Assembly: GCA_900473745.1 (NCBI GenBank)
Contig: UCMW01000004.1
Location: 124,001 to 188,000 of the forward strand
DNA length: 64,000 nt
Direction of reading: 5' to 3'
DNA from: Hyphomicrobiales bacterium
GTDB taxonomy: Bacteria; Pseudomonadota; Alphaproteobacteria; Rhizobiales; Rhizobiaceae
Below the pieces are notes generated by a model that made no database searches, was not told the DNA's origin, and saw only the letters and a program-made list of their open reading frames with translations. The stretch's first letter is position 1; every line of letters begins with the position of its first letter. Shown piece after piece: positions 9,394 to 21,067 of the stretch. The position numbers and the translations under genes were made by a program.

Positions 9394-10215
9394 ATGAAAC
9401 CCGGAAAATTCGACGCGACGATCCTGACACTCGGTTTCGCCTTCCTCTACATCCCGATCCTGATCCTGGTCGTCTACTCCTTCAACGAGTCGAAACTGGT
9501 CACGGTCTGGGGCGGCTTTTCGCTGAAATGGTATGGCGAAATGTGGCGCAACGACGGGCTCATGAGCGCCGCCTGGGTCACGCTACAGGTCGGCCTGCTC
9601 AGTGCGACGCTGGGCACCGTTCTCGGAACCCTCGCGGCCCTCACGCTCGTCCGCTACACGCGCTTCAAGGGACGTTTGCTGTTTTCAGGCATGGTCTATG
9701 CCCCGCTTGTCATGCCCGAAGTCATCACAGGCCTGTCGCTGCTGCTGCTCTTCGTGGCGATCGGTGTCGATCGAGGTCTGATGACCGTCGTCATCGCGCA
9801 CACCACCTTCACCATGTGTTACGTAGCGATCGTCGTGCAGTCGCGCCTGCTGACCTTCGACACGAGCCTCGAAGAAGCAGCCCAGGACCTCGGTTGCCCT
9901 CCGGTCAAGACCTTCTTCAAGGTCACCCTGCCGCTCATCCTGCCCGCCGTCATCTCCGGCTGGATGCTGGCCTTCACGCTTTCCCTCGACGATCTCGTCA
10001 TTGCGAGCTTCACCACTGGCCCGGGTGCGACGACGCTGCCCATCAAGATCTACTCGCAGGTGCGCTTAGGGGTCACACCCGAGATCAACGCCATCTGCAC
10101 CATCCTGATCGGCATCGTCACCATCGGCGTGATCATCGCATCTGTCGGCACGAAGCAGCGGGAACTCCAGCGGCAGCGGGATGAGCACGTCGCCGCCCGT
10201 GGAACCTTGGCCTGA
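9394..10215 (+). CDS. potI: Polyamine ABC transporter permease, second subunit
   Basis: A 273-residue permease partner of the preceding protein. The N-terminus (ILTLGFAFLYIPILILVVYSFNES) and the EAA loop (LEEAAQDLGCPPVKTFFKVTLPLILP) followed by FTLSLDDLVIASFTTGPG are typical of PotI/PotC. The start at ATG 9394 is 10 bases after the previous stop and has GAGGGCGGA upstream; a longer frame overlapping potH is not credible. It is the last gene of the importer operon. Confidence 0.93.
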   Translation: MKPGKFDATILTLGFAFLYIPILILVVYSFNESKLVTVWGGFSLKWYGEMWRNDGLMSAAWVTLQVGLLSATLGTVLGTLAALTLVRYTRFKGRLLFSGMVYAPLVMPEVITGLSLLLLFVAIGVDRGLMTVVIAHTTFTMCYVAIVVQSRLLTFDTSLEEAAQDLGCPPVKTFFKVTLPLILPAVISGWMLAFTLSLDDLVIASFTTGPGATTLPIKIYSQVRLGVTPEINAICTILIGIVTIGVIIASVGTKQRELQRQRDEHVAARGTLA

Positions 10216-10229
10216 AACGCTCGGCGGCT

Positions 10230-10249
10230 GCCCCGGTCAACCCCGGGGC
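10230..10249. terminator. Short GC hairpin between convergent potI and DUF6460 gene
   Basis: GCCCCGG (10230-10236) pairs with CCGGGGC (10243-10249). There is no T run, and the hairpin includes the stop codon of the minus-strand gene, so this is a weak candidate for a two-way transcription block. Confidence 0.35.
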
Positions 10250-10479
10250 GGCATGAGAAGATAGGCGGTGAGCCAGATAGGCACGATCACGACGGCGCCC
10301 ATCACCATGCGAGGTACAGCCCAGGCAAAGGCGGAGACGATCCCGTTGTGCAACTCTTCCGCCGTCACGCCCAGACTGTCGAGCACGGCTCTCGGCGTGA
10401 TTCCGAAGAACGACAACAGGCTGCCCGCCAGAAGTGACGCCAGCGCCAATTTGATGAAACCCGATAACAATGCCTGCAC
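10237..10479 (-). CDS. DUF6460-type small membrane protein
   Basis: An 80-residue protein with two predicted membrane helices (about residues 8-25 and 55-75) joined by a loop containing LGVTAEELHNGIVSAF. The sequence FGITPRAVLDSLG followed by WAVPRMVMGAVVIVPIWLTAYLL matches my memory of the DUF6460 family of Rhizobiales membrane proteins. Function is unknown. It starts with GTG at 10479; GGGGGA lies about eight bases upstream. It is convergent with potI and downstream of the AsmA-like gene's region but runs in the same direction as it. Confidence 0.7.
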   Translation of the reverse strand: MQALLSGFIKLALASLLAGSLLSFFGITPRAVLDSLGVTAEELHNGIVSAFAWAVPRMVMGAVVIVPIWLTAYLLMPPRG

Positions 10480-10563
10480 CCGTCATCCCCCGGCGCCCCG
10501 ACTCGTTTCATTCTAGTATTTGCATGCACGAATGAAACAGCGGGCAAGGGTGAGGAGAGACCT

Positions 10564-12444
10564 TTATTGACCTGCGGCCGGAAGGGACGGGATCGGAGAG
10601 ATGACGGGGTCATGCCACGCGCCACCGATAAAGAAGCGCAAAGGCGCCATCGTTGGTGTCTCTGGCTCCACTTCAGACAGCTCTCCCGTCAGCGCCAGAG
10701 CCTGGCGGCTGTAGGGGATGATGCCGGACAGAACGAGAGTATCCCCTTCGCCCACGATCCGGGCCTTCTCCACCTCCGCCGAACCCTCTGAAAAGCGCAC
10801 GGACATATCGAGGCTCCGGTAATCGAATTCCCCCGATCCGGCCGCGCTCAGCTGGAAATAGGCCCGGTCGGTCGACAGGCGCCGCAGGCCCTCCACATTC
10901 AGCCCGACGATTTCACCATCGTCTGCGCGAATATCGAGCGTTCCCGACATGGCGTCGATGTTACGCTGCCAGCCAGGCCCGACAAGCTTGGCATCGAGCG
11001 TCAGTGAGCCGATCCCTTTGAGCGCGAGGCTCCCGGGAGAAAACCTGGACATCAGCGATCCAAGATCGATCCGATCCATCATCACCGCAATTTCGGCGCC
11101 TTGAACGAAGCCCTGGCCACTCCCGTTTAGGCGTGCCGAAAGCGTTCCCCCCAGGAACCGCGTGTCCCCGATCACCAGCTTCAGCGAGCCGTCGCCACCG
11201 GTCAGGCTTGCACCGAGATCGGTCAGTTGGAAATCAGCGACGGTGGCCGTGGCGGCGGAGACCCGCATGTCGAAATCCACCCACCGGCTGAGGCTCGGCA
11301 GCCGCACATTGGCGCGATCTCCAAGGTCTATGGACAGGGCCTGCAGGAAATCGTCAAGGTTCAGAAGATCGACTGCCACCGTCCCGATGAGTAGCGGTTT
11401 CGCATCGGCGCGCTTCTTCAATGTCAGGATCCCGTCGCCGGGGCTGTCATTGATCTCGAACTCGAAATTGTCGAACCGCCACTCGTCTTCGGCATTCGTC
11501 ACCTGCGCCTGCAACGAAGCCGTTTGCCACCGTTCCGTTCCGGCAAGACGTAGTCCGAATACGGATGCCGCCTGCGGGACATCCCAGATGCTCAGGTCGA
11601 CATTGGCCTGTTCCAGGCTCGCCTGGTTGAGGTCGATCACCCCCTTGATCTGCCCCCGCATGCCCGGAAGCGATGCGGAGAGGTCGACTTGGCTCGCGGC
11701 ACCTCCAAGCAGAAGCAAGGGGGTTGGGGTTTGCAGGGAAAGCGACATGCCACGATCCTGCACATTGAACGTCGCCTGCCCGGAAAGGGGAGCCGCCAGA
11801 CGCGGCCAGTCAAGCTTGGCATTCACCTGGTCGGCGACGATTGTCGTGCCGCTCTGCGCATCAGTCAGGGTGACCTCGCCATCGATGATCTCGACGGACC
11901 CGATTTCCGTCTCGATGGTGCCGGCTTCGGATCCCGCATTTTCCCGCGTGGTCAGGGCGCCACGCACGGCCGCGTTCAACAGCCCGTCACCGCTCCAATC
12001 CAGTCGGCCATCGACATCCCGCTGGATCCGGAGCTTCGGTGTCTCGAACCGGAAGTCGTTGAAATCGGGTTTGCCTTTCACGGCCGAAAGCAGGCTGAAT
12101 TCAGCGGAGAGGCGCTGAATTTCGACGAAAGGCTCGTCGGGGCGGTCGCTGGCACGCCGAATTCTGATGCCATCGAGGGTCACTTCCGGCCGCGGCCAGA
12201 ACCGCAGTTCCGAGACATCCTCGATCGTCACGGGGTGCCCGGCCCATTGCGCCATGGACGTTTCGATCGCCGAGCGCACGACGGCACTGGAAATCAGATG
12301 CGGGGCGGCGAGACGGAGGGTAACGGAGACGAGCGCGCCGAGAGCGACCGCTGCGAGCGCGAATTTGATCAGCCGTCGGGTCCGCCGGCCGGGGCCGCCG
12401 GTTCCAGGGCTTTCAGATTGTCCGGCGCGTCGCGAGAATGTCAT
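10564..12444 (-). CDS. AsmA-family protein
   Basis: A 626-residue envelope protein. A membrane anchor (LIKFALAAVALGALVSVTLRL, about residues 27-48) is followed by the AsmA N-terminal pattern (AAPHLISSAVVRSAIE, VTIEDVSELRFWPRPEVTLDGI) and by long beta-rich repeats. The C-terminus has the AsmA-like block GLNVEGLRRLSTDR ... GSGEFDYRSLDMSVRFSEG ... VLSGIIPYSRQALALTGEL. AsmA relatives span the periplasm and are thought to move phospholipid between membranes. The start at 12444 (MTFSRRAGQS) is chosen because the longer frame runs antisense through the acetoacetyl-CoA synthetase gene. It is divergent from that gene. Confidence 0.82.
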   Translation of the reverse strand: MTFSRRAGQSESPGTGGPGRRTRRLIKFALAAVALGALVSVTLRLAAPHLISSAVVRSAIETSMAQWAGHPVTIEDVSELRFWPRPEVTLDGIRIRRASDRPDEPFVEIQRLSAEFSLLSAVKGKPDFNDFRFETPKLRIQRDVDGRLDWSGDGLLNAAVRGALTTRENAGSEAGTIETEIGSVEIIDGEVTLTDAQSGTTIVADQVNAKLDWPRLAAPLSGQATFNVQDRGMSLSLQTPTPLLLLGGAASQVDLSASLPGMRGQIKGVIDLNQASLEQANVDLSIWDVPQAASVFGLRLAGTERWQTASLQAQVTNAEDEWRFDNFEFEINDSPGDGILTLKKRADAKPLLIGTVAVDLLNLDDFLQALSIDLGDRANVRLPSLSRWVDFDMRVSAATATVADFQLTDLGASLTGGDGSLKLVIGDTRFLGGTLSARLNGSGQGFVQGAEIAVMMDRIDLGSLMSRFSPGSLALKGIGSLTLDAKLVGPGWQRNIDAMSGTLDIRADDGEIVGLNVEGLRRLSTDRAYFQLSAAGSGEFDYRSLDMSVRFSEGSAEVEKARIVGEGDTLVLSGIIPYSRQALALTGELSEVEPETPTMAPLRFFIGGAWHDPVISPIPSLPAAGQ

Positions 12445-12594
12445 TCTGGCCCGTGTCCAAGAGCGTCGTCGAGTACTCGTGCCGGATATAGGAATTCTAC
12501 CCTGCGTGCAACGAATGGACGGCCGCCCACCGGTTTCCCGGCTTTGTATCGCACTGCGGTATGCTATAGGAAAAGACAAAAGAGGAGGAGCGGA

Positions 12595-14547
<1,953 letters not shown>

Positions 14548-14753
14548 CGGAGAACTGTCCCGAAAGGCAGCAATTTCAGGGCAATACCTCAAATGTGGGG
14601 TAGCTGCAGGGCGTGGCCGGTAAGAAAGGCTTAACCGGCCTCCGGCAACACTGGCACCAACTTGGAGATGCGCGATCAGACGCCACGAGGACGGGAAAAC
14701 GCCCCGGACAAGATGTCGATCGCACCTTCACTCCGGTTCGACAGCATTGATTT

Positions 14754-14780
14754 GGGCGGCTTCGGCCGCCCTATTTTTTT
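14754..14780 (+). terminator. UUCG-tetraloop terminator of acsA2
   Basis: GGGCGGC (14754-14760) pairs with GCCGCCC (14765-14771) around the extra-stable loop TTCG and is followed by TATTTTTTT. The region from 14548 to here holds no gene; it contains only a second hairpin at 14615-14640 without a T run. Confidence 0.88.
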
Positions 14781-14790
14781 GAACCGCAGA

Positions 14791-16509
14791 TCAACGCTTT
14801 TCGTCGAGCGACCGCGAGACCAGGATCACCGGAATGAGGCCCGCCGCGATGATGATGATCGCCGCGACCGAAGCATCTTGCGCCATGCCGCGCGACGCGT
14901 CCTCGTAGACGAGGGTAGCGAGCGTGTTGAAATTGAAGGGGCGAAGCAGAATCGTCGCCGAAAGCTCCTTCAGCGTCTCGATGAAGACCAGAAGCGCGGC
15001 CGTCAGCACCGCAGGCCGCAGATTGGGCAGCAGCACCTGGCGGAGTGTCTGCAGGCTCGAACGCCCGAGCGTGCGGGCGGCCATGTCGAGATGTGGGGAA
15101 AGCTTCTGGAACCCGGCATCGACGGTGCCCTCCGCCATGGTCAGGAAACGCACCGTATAGGCATAGACGATCGCAAAACCGGTGCCGGAGAGCATGAGAC
15201 CTGTCGAGACGCCAAGGCTTTCGCGCATCCAGCCGTCCAGCGCATTGTCAAAAGTTGCCAGCGGGATCATCACCCCGATGCCGAGCACCGTGCCGGGAAT
15301 GCCGTAGCCCAGCGCCGCGAGCCGTCCGGCTCCCATGGCAAGGCGCGAGCGATCGGTTCGCGCGGCATAGGAGAGCACGAAGGCAAGCAGCACCGTGATC
15401 AGGGCTGCGGCAGAGGAGACCAGAGTCGAGTTCCAGAGCGCATCGAGCAGACGCGGCTCAACGAAGTCTTCGACCCGTCGGAGCGCAAATCCACCCAGCA
15501 CGAAGACCGGCACGATGAAACCGACCAGGATCGGGATGAGGCAGAACAGCGTCGCAAGCGCCGCCTTCACCCCCGACAGCCGAAGCCGGACCGCATCGGT
15601 CACGATCGCCGTCGTCTTGTGACTGCTGAAGCGCTGGCGTCGCCGCGCCATCCGCTCGACGACGAGGAGCCCCGCGACGATCACCAGCATGAAGCAGGCG
15701 ATCTGGGCCGCACCCGCCAGGCTGCCGCGATTGAGCCAGGTGTCGTAGACCGAGAAGGTCAGCGTCTGCACGCCGAGATACTCGACCGCGCCGATGTCGT
15801 TCAGCGTTTCCATCATGACCAGCGTCAGGCCGATCATGATTGCGGGCCGTGCCATCGGCACCTGGATGCGGGCAAAGACGCGCAAGGGGCTGGAGCCTAG
15901 CGTCCGGGCCACGTCAGCGGCGGCGCGTCCCTGCATGAGGAACATCGAGCGACAGGCGAGATAGACGTAAGGGTAAAGCACCGAAGACATGACCAGCACG
16001 GCACCCGAAAGCGACTTCACGTTGAAGAAACTGTAGTCGCGCGATGAGGTGAAGCCGAACAGCGCCCGATATCCGGTCTGCACGGGACCGGTGAAGTCAA
16101 GGAACTCCCCGAAGGCGTATGCCGCGAGATAGGAGGGAATGGCAAGCGGCAGGACGAGCGCCGGGGAGAGAAACCTGCGCAGTGGGAATTCGCAGGACGC
16201 GACCAGCCAAGCCGATCCGATCCCGACGACGGCCGTGACCAGCCCGGTGAACAGCAGCAGCCAGAAGGTCCGCATCCCCGCCCGCGGGATGACATTCGTC
16301 ATCATGTGCTGCCAATTGTCCGGATCCGCCGAGAAACCGATGACGAAGATCGCCGCGATCGGCATGAAGACGATCGCGGCCGTGATCAGTGCTGCCACGG
16401 TCGCATAGCCGGGCCGCTTGCTGAGCGGCGTGCCGATGGTCGAAACGGAATGGGCTGTGCCCGGGAGCGGACGAGTGGACAAGCGGTCGGCCCTTGCGAT
16501 GTGCGGCAA
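14791..16509 (-). CDS. fbpB: Ferric iron ABC transporter permease (FbpB/SfuB type)
   Basis: A 572-residue inner-membrane protein formed by two fused permease halves, about twelve helices. Each half has an EAA loop: VARTLGSSPLRVFARIQVPMARPA in the first and AARTLGRSSLQTLRQVLLPNLRPA in the second, which is the FbpB/SfuB/CysTW arrangement for periplasmic Fe3+ import. The start appears to be TTG at 16509, preceded by AGAGG at a good distance; no ATG is available before the first helix. It lies 60 bases after the LysE-family gene on the same strand. The matching binding protein fbpA lies at 32-33 kb and no ATPase gene is seen beside either. Confidence 0.87.
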   Translation of the reverse strand: MPHIARADRLSTRPLPGTAHSVSTIGTPLSKRPGYATVAALITAAIVFMPIAAIFVIGFSADPDNWQHMMTNVIPRAGMRTFWLLLFTGLVTAVVGIGSAWLVASCEFPLRRFLSPALVLPLAIPSYLAAYAFGEFLDFTGPVQTGYRALFGFTSSRDYSFFNVKSLSGAVLVMSSVLYPYVYLACRSMFLMQGRAAADVARTLGSSPLRVFARIQVPMARPAIMIGLTLVMMETLNDIGAVEYLGVQTLTFSVYDTWLNRGSLAGAAQIACFMLVIVAGLLVVERMARRRQRFSSHKTTAIVTDAVRLRLSGVKAALATLFCLIPILVGFIVPVFVLGGFALRRVEDFVEPRLLDALWNSTLVSSAAALITVLLAFVLSYAARTDRSRLAMGAGRLAALGYGIPGTVLGIGVMIPLATFDNALDGWMRESLGVSTGLMLSGTGFAIVYAYTVRFLTMAEGTVDAGFQKLSPHLDMAARTLGRSSLQTLRQVLLPNLRPAVLTAALLVFIETLKELSATILLRPFNFNTLATLVYEDASRGMAQDASVAAIIIIAAGLIPVILVSRSLDEKR

Positions 16510-16569
16510 AGGCTTTCCTCTAGCCGAAAGCCACAGCGATGAAAACCGCTGCTGTCGTCACGCCTTCGT

Positions 16570-17217
16570 TCACCGGCGAAGGATGGCGAGGCTTTCGCCG
16601 ATCAGCCGCAGGCCCAGAGCACCGATCACGGCGCCGGCCAGCCGGTCCAGCCAGACTTTGCCCCCGAGATAGGCCCGCTGCGACCGAGGTGCCGAAAAAG
16701 CCAGAGCCACGATGGCGTACCAGCCGGCCTCGACGACGAAGATCATGAAAGGAAGGGCGATCATCAGTGCAAGCGGTGGGGCCTGCGGCATGAGCGCCGC
16801 AAAGATGCTGGCATAGACAACGGCCGTCTTCGGATTGCTGATCTGGGTGACAAGACCAAGGACGAAGGCCCGCGAAACGGCAAGCGTCCCGCGGCCATCC
16901 GGTGACGCCACGGATATTGGTTCCCGCGCGCCCCGCCAGATCGCGACACCGAGATAGACGAGATAGAGGCCGCCGGCACATTTCAGAACCAGATAGAGCC
17001 ATTCGACCTGCTGCAGCAGCGCGACGAGACCCGCAAGCGCGAGTATCGCGAAGAAGGCGCCGCCGAGCCCCATCCCGATGGCGGCGGCGAGACCGTGCAG
17101 GCGCGAATTGGCGATCGAGATGCGCGAGACCAGTACGAAACTCGGTCCTGGACTCATGGCGCCGATGCCGATTGCGATGACGATGCCGAGGAAAATGCTG
17201 AAGGTTGCCATGTCCAT
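16570..17217 (-). CDS. LysE/RhtB-family amino-acid exporter
   Basis: A 215-residue inner-membrane protein with about six helices. The family start GIGAMSPGPSFVLVSRISIANSRLHGL carries the conserved PGP motif, and VTQISNPKTAVVYASIFA is the second family signature. Such proteins export amino acids or derivatives such as homoserine lactone. Two start codons are possible: ATG 17217 and ATG 17211; the second has GGGG at better spacing. It sits 28 bases downstream of the CbrA-like kinase gene and may be co-transcribed with it and with fbpB. Confidence 0.88.
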   Translation of the reverse strand: MDMATFSIFLGIVIAIGIGAMSPGPSFVLVSRISIANSRLHGLAAAIGMGLGGAFFAILALAGLVALLQQVEWLYLVLKCAGGLYLVYLGVAIWRGAREPISVASPDGRGTLAVSRAFVLGLVTQISNPKTAVVYASIFAALMPQAPPLALMIALPFMIFVVEAGWYAIVALAFSAPRSQRAYLGGKVWLDRLAGAVIGALGLRLIGESLAILRR

Positions 17218-17245
17218 TCCCCGCTCTCGGCGTCGCTGCCTCTCT

Positions 17246-20200
17246 TCAGTCCGCCAGCACGCGCGGCGATGGGAACATCACCTCGACCAGCGTGCCTTCG
17301 TTCGGCGTCGAGGAGATGGCGAACTGCGCCCGGTTGGCATCCACCATGGCCTTGGTCAGTGGCAGGCCGAGCCCGGTCCCGTCGCCACGGTTGCGCGGCG
17401 TGCCCGTCGACACCTGACGGAACGGCTTCATTGCCTGTTCCAGTTCGCTGCGCGACATGCCGATCCCGGTGTCGCGGATCCGAAGCACCACGCTGCCGTT
17501 CGGCTCATAGGCCGTGGAGACGATGATCTGTCCGCCCGAGGGCGTAAAGCGGATGGCGTTGGCGAGGATGTTCAGCACGATCTGTTTGATCGATCGCCCA
17601 TCGGCCACGACATTCGGCACCGCTTGCGAGAGCGCGGTGCGGATGATGACCCGCTGGCCGTTCGCCTGCGGCTGCACGATCGAGACTGCCGCCTGCACCA
17701 TCTCGTTCAAGCCGACGGAAGAAAAATCCAGCTCCATTTCGCCGGCTTCGATCTTGGAAATGTCGAGCAGGTCGTTGACGATGTCGAGCACATGCCGGCC
17801 GGACCGCACGATGTCATGCGCATATTCGCCGTAGCGCGGATGACCGACGGGACCGAAATGCTCGTTCGCCATCATGTCGGCAAAGCCGATGATCGCATTG
17901 AGTGGCGTCCGGATCTCGTGGCTGACGCGGGCGAGGAAGTCGGTCTTGTGGGCGTTCGCCGTTTCGGCCGCACGCTTGGCGTTGCGCAGTTCTTCTTCGG
18001 TCCGCTTCCACTGGGTGATATCGCGGATCACGGCGCAGTAGCCATTCGAGGACGTGAGCTTGCCGATCGTCATGAACAGCGGCAGGAAACCGCCGGAGGC
18101 TTCCCGCCCGATCACTTCGCGGCCGTCGTTGAGCACACTGGCCACGCCATGGCCGGAAAGCCCGTTCAGATAGTCGAGGATCGACTTCTGGCTCTCATGG
18201 GCAAACAGCATGACGAAGGGTTTGCCGCGCGTCTCCATGTCGTCGAAGTTGAACAGCGCGCTCGCCGCCCGGTTCATCGACCGGATGTCGCCGTCGGAAT
18301 CCAGAATCACGACGCCGTCGGTCGCCGTCTCGAGGATCGAGCGCATTTCCTCGACTTCAACCTTGACGCGGGCGAGTTCGGTCGCCTGGGCCGGCGTTGC
18401 GACAGAGGCCGCGACGGGCGCCGGCATGTCAGCCGGAGGCTCGGCAGGGATATCCCCGCGCGTGCGGTCTTCTGGCTGGGCGATCAGCGCCAGCATCAGC
18501 GCACTCGTCTCCTCGAAGCGCACCGATTGCAGCCGCGCCGTCACCGGGCGCAGACGATCGTCTGCGCAGAGCGCGACGACCTGTCCCGCTTCGTCGCCAG
18601 GGGTTTCGAGATCCCGTCGCTGGATGAGCGTGTCGAGGCCACCGGCTTCATCGAGCTCGGCCAGCGTCCTGTAGCCCGTCAGGCTGAAGAATTCCGGGTT
18701 GGCATGGATCAGCCGATCGCCGACATGCACAAGAAGGGCAACCGGCATCAGGTCGACGATCTCGGCGGTCAGGCTGCGTTCCCGCTTGCCGGCCGGGCGT
18801 TCGCTCGGCAAGTCCGGCAGCGTGTCTTCGGGCGTCAGCTCCGACAGCGGCGGTTGGGCGACAGACACCGGCGACGCAGGTGCCGGCGGCTCGGGCGGCG
18901 TCGGGGCGGCGGCAGCCGGTTCGCTGCGCAGCACGGGCGGTTCGGACGGCGTGAGCGACTGTTCCACCTTGGCGCGCAGCCCGAGCGGATCGAGCTTGCG
19001 CGCGATCTCCTGGAAAGCCGCCTGTTCACCCGGCGTCAGTGCATCACGCTGGCGCGCGCGGTGGTCCTGCAGCTGAACCACCTTGTCGGGCAGGCTCGGC
19101 GTGTGCGGTTCCATGATCCTCAGAACCGGCGGCTCGTATACGGCCGGCCGCGGTGCGGGCACATCCTCGTCGACATCAGGCGCAGGATCGGCGACCTCGG
19201 TTTCCGCGTCGGGCGTTTCCACGATGTCGTCGTCGGAATGCAGCAGTGCGTCGAGCACGTCCTCGCCGGTTTCCGCGATCTGGTCTTCGATGAAGTCTTC
19301 CGGCGGATGGCTCTCGCCTTCGCTGAGTTCCGTCAGGAACTCGACCAGATCTTCGTCGGGATCTTGTGTGACTTCGACCGTCGGCTCGACCGCGTCTTCA
19401 ACGACCGGCTCTTCGCGCAGGAAGGTCATGCCGATCGCATCCGGGTCTTCCTGCGCATCGGCCACACGCACGATGCCGAAGCCGCGGAAGCCATCGAAGT
19501 CGCGATTGCGCGTATAGGTCGGGAGCGCCGCGAGGTCGACCGGGACTACCAGCCGCGTGCCTTCGACGGGCCAGTAGATCGTCTTGCCGGACCAGGTATC
19601 CCGCTTCTTCAGGAGATCGCCGATCTTGCCTTCCGGATCGAGGTTGAAGAGAGCTGCAAGGTCGGAAAAGGCAACGCCGTTGATATCGGCCGCGCGCGGG
19701 CCGACGGCCTGGGCAAATTCGGAGGAGACCTCGCTGAAACGGCCCTCGGCGTCGATCTTCCAGACGAATCGGGTCGCACGACGATCCTGGCTGAAGACGA
19801 AGCGGTCCTCGCCTGACACGGCCTCCTGCAGGCGAGGTGCCGTCGCTGCAGCGACAGGCACGGTCTCGGCGACCGGGGCAATTTCGGCTGACGTTTCTTC
19901 AGCTATTGCGGGCGCTTCGCCGAAAGGCTCGTCATCTTGCACAGTCAGGATAGGAGCGGGTTCAGCGTGAAGCTCATCGGCTTCGACCGCTTCGACGGCT
20001 TTATCCTCTTCGACGTCATCGCTGTCGTTCAGTTCGTCCGTGTCCGGTTCGATCTCCTCGATGTCGCCGATCGCTGCGATCACGCTTTCGAACGGGCCGG
20101 CCGGCAAGGGCATGTCCGCATCATCGCCGGCCGGTTGAGGCTCGAGCGCCTCGGCCTCGCTCCTGTCCTCGATCGTATCGTCGGAACGAACGGGCTCGGC

Positions 20201-20929
20201 GATGGCCGCAGGCAGATCGGCATCGTCTTCGTCGGTAAAGTCGTCGCTCGGATCCATCTGTCCGAGGATGGTCTCGACCGCGAAGAGCAGGTGCAGGGCG
20301 GGATTGTCGGAGATCTTGCCAATGGCCGCGGGCAGATGGCCGAGGCCCGTCGGAATCGGTCGCTTCACCAACCGGTCGCCATCCGCGTCGACGAGCGTCA
20401 CCAGCATGCGGGTGGTCTGCTGCGTCACGCCCAGGGCAGCGAAGCCTTCGGAGCTGGCAATCAGCCCGCCGTCACCGTCGAGCACGGCCATATGCGTGTC
20501 CGGGTCGTCGAAACCGCTCATCAGGTCCGCCGCGAGCTGTCGCACGTCTCCGCTGGAAGGCATGACCGGTGGCACGGCAAGCAGGATCACCGGCTCGCCG
20601 CGGCGAACCTCGATACATTCCGCAACTGCCGTCACCGGTACCTTCTGGAAGCCGGACGTGATGCGCAGCATCAGATTGCGGCTGTCGCCGATTGCTTCCA
20701 ACTGCCGCGCCGCCGTCTCGATCTGCCGGAAGGTGATATCGCTGCGCCGAGGACCATCTTCGAGAAAGTCGTAGATCGAGGCAGCCCCGAAGAAGCGCGC
20801 ACCTGCGCCATTGCACCAGAGCACCCGCTCCAGTCCCGGTGCAAACAGCACGAGCGCTTCGCCACGCGCAAGGCGCGGTCGGATCTGGTCGTGCACGGCG
20901 ACATCGATGAAAGGGTATTGAGCGGGCAT
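17246..20929 (-). CDS. cbrA: PdhS/CbrA-type cell-cycle sensor histidine kinase
   Basis: A 1227-residue hybrid-free histidine kinase with no clear membrane segment. There are PAS-like regions near residues 385-450, 720-810 and 855-960, joined by long acidic and proline-rich linkers (about 230-380 and 460-700). The HisKA domain has SHEIRTPLNAIIGFADMM with phospho-acceptor His1004, and the ATPase domain has LNILANAIRFTP, DTGIGMS and GTGLGLPLTKAMVD. Both HisKA and ATPase are of the PleC/DivJ/PdhS group that acts on DivK upstream of CtrA. In S. meliloti the cell-cycle kinase CbrA is encoded beside the phasin gene phaP1, as here, which supports the symbol. LysE and iron-permease genes follow on the same strand. 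Confidence 0.85.
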   Translation of the reverse strand: MPAQYPFIDVAVHDQIRPRLARGEALVLFAPGLERVLWCNGAGARFFGAASIYDFLEDGPRRSDITFRQIETAARQLEAIGDSRNLMLRITSGFQKVPVTAVAECIEVRRGEPVILLAVPPVMPSSGDVRQLAADLMSGFDDPDTHMAVLDGDGGLIASSEGFAALGVTQQTTRMLVTLVDADGDRLVKRPIPTGLGHLPAAIGKISDNPALHLLFAVETILGQMDPSDDFTDEDDADLPAAIAEPVRSDDTIEDRSEAEALEPQPAGDDADMPLPAGPFESVIAAIGDIEEIEPDTDELNDSDDVEEDKAVEAVEADELHAEPAPILTVQDDEPFGEAPAIAEETSAEIAPVAETVPVAAATAPRLQEAVSGEDRFVFSQDRRATRFVWKIDAEGRFSEVSSEFAQAVGPRAADINGVAFSDLAALFNLDPEGKIGDLLKKRDTWSGKTIYWPVEGTRLVVPVDLAALPTYTRNRDFDGFRGFGIVRVADAQEDPDAIGMTFLREEPVVEDAVEPTVEVTQDPDEDLVEFLTELSEGESHPPEDFIEDQIAETGEDVLDALLHSDDDIVETPDAETEVADPAPDVDEDVPAPRPAVYEPPVLRIMEPHTPSLPDKVVQLQDHRARQRDALTPGEQAAFQEIARKLDPLGLRAKVEQSLTPSEPPVLRSEPAAAAPTPPEPPAPASPVSVAQPPLSELTPEDTLPDLPSERPAGKRERSLTAEIVDLMPVALLVHVGDRLIHANPEFFSLTGYRTLAELDEAGGLDTLIQRRDLETPGDEAGQVVALCADDRLRPVTARLQSVRFEETSALMLALIAQPEDRTRGDIPAEPPADMPAPVAASVATPAQATELARVKVEVEEMRSILETATDGVVILDSDGDIRSMNRAASALFNFDDMETRGKPFVMLFAHESQKSILDYLNGLSGHGVASVLNDGREVIGREASGGFLPLFMTIGKLTSSNGYCAVIRDITQWKRTEEELRNAKRAAETANAHKTDFLARVSHEIRTPLNAIIGFADMMANEHFGPVGHPRYGEYAHDIVRSGRHVLDIVNDLLDISKIEAGEMELDFSSVGLNEMVQAAVSIVQPQANGQRVIIRTALSQAVPNVVADGRSIKQIVLNILANAIRFTPSGGQIIVSTAYEPNGSVVLRIRDTGIGMSRSELEQAMKPFRQVSTGTPRNRGDGTGLGLPLTKAMVDANRAQFAISSTPNEGTLVEVMFPSPRVLAD

Positions 20930-21067
20930 TTGGGGACCTGCACTTCATGGCCTGCGAGTAAATTAACAGATTTTTAATAGCTAGGCAGTGCCCCTGGGTC
21001 CAGAAAATGGGGCGCCTTTCGGTCGATAAGGTTAATCCGGCTGGATTATCAACATGCAAAAAAACTA

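Noticed and set aside
11689-12594. N-terminal extension of acetoacetyl-CoA synthetase
   Set aside because: The frame is open but antisense to the AsmA-like gene, and a strong ribosome site supports the start at 12595.
14615-14640. Hairpin GGCCGG...ACCGGCC after acsA2
   Set aside because: It lacks a T run; a much better terminator follows at 14754-14780.
17078-19816. 912-codon open frame on the plus strand
   Set aside because: It is antisense to the kinase gene, has no ribosome site and no domain; such long antisense frames are common in GC-rich coding DNA.
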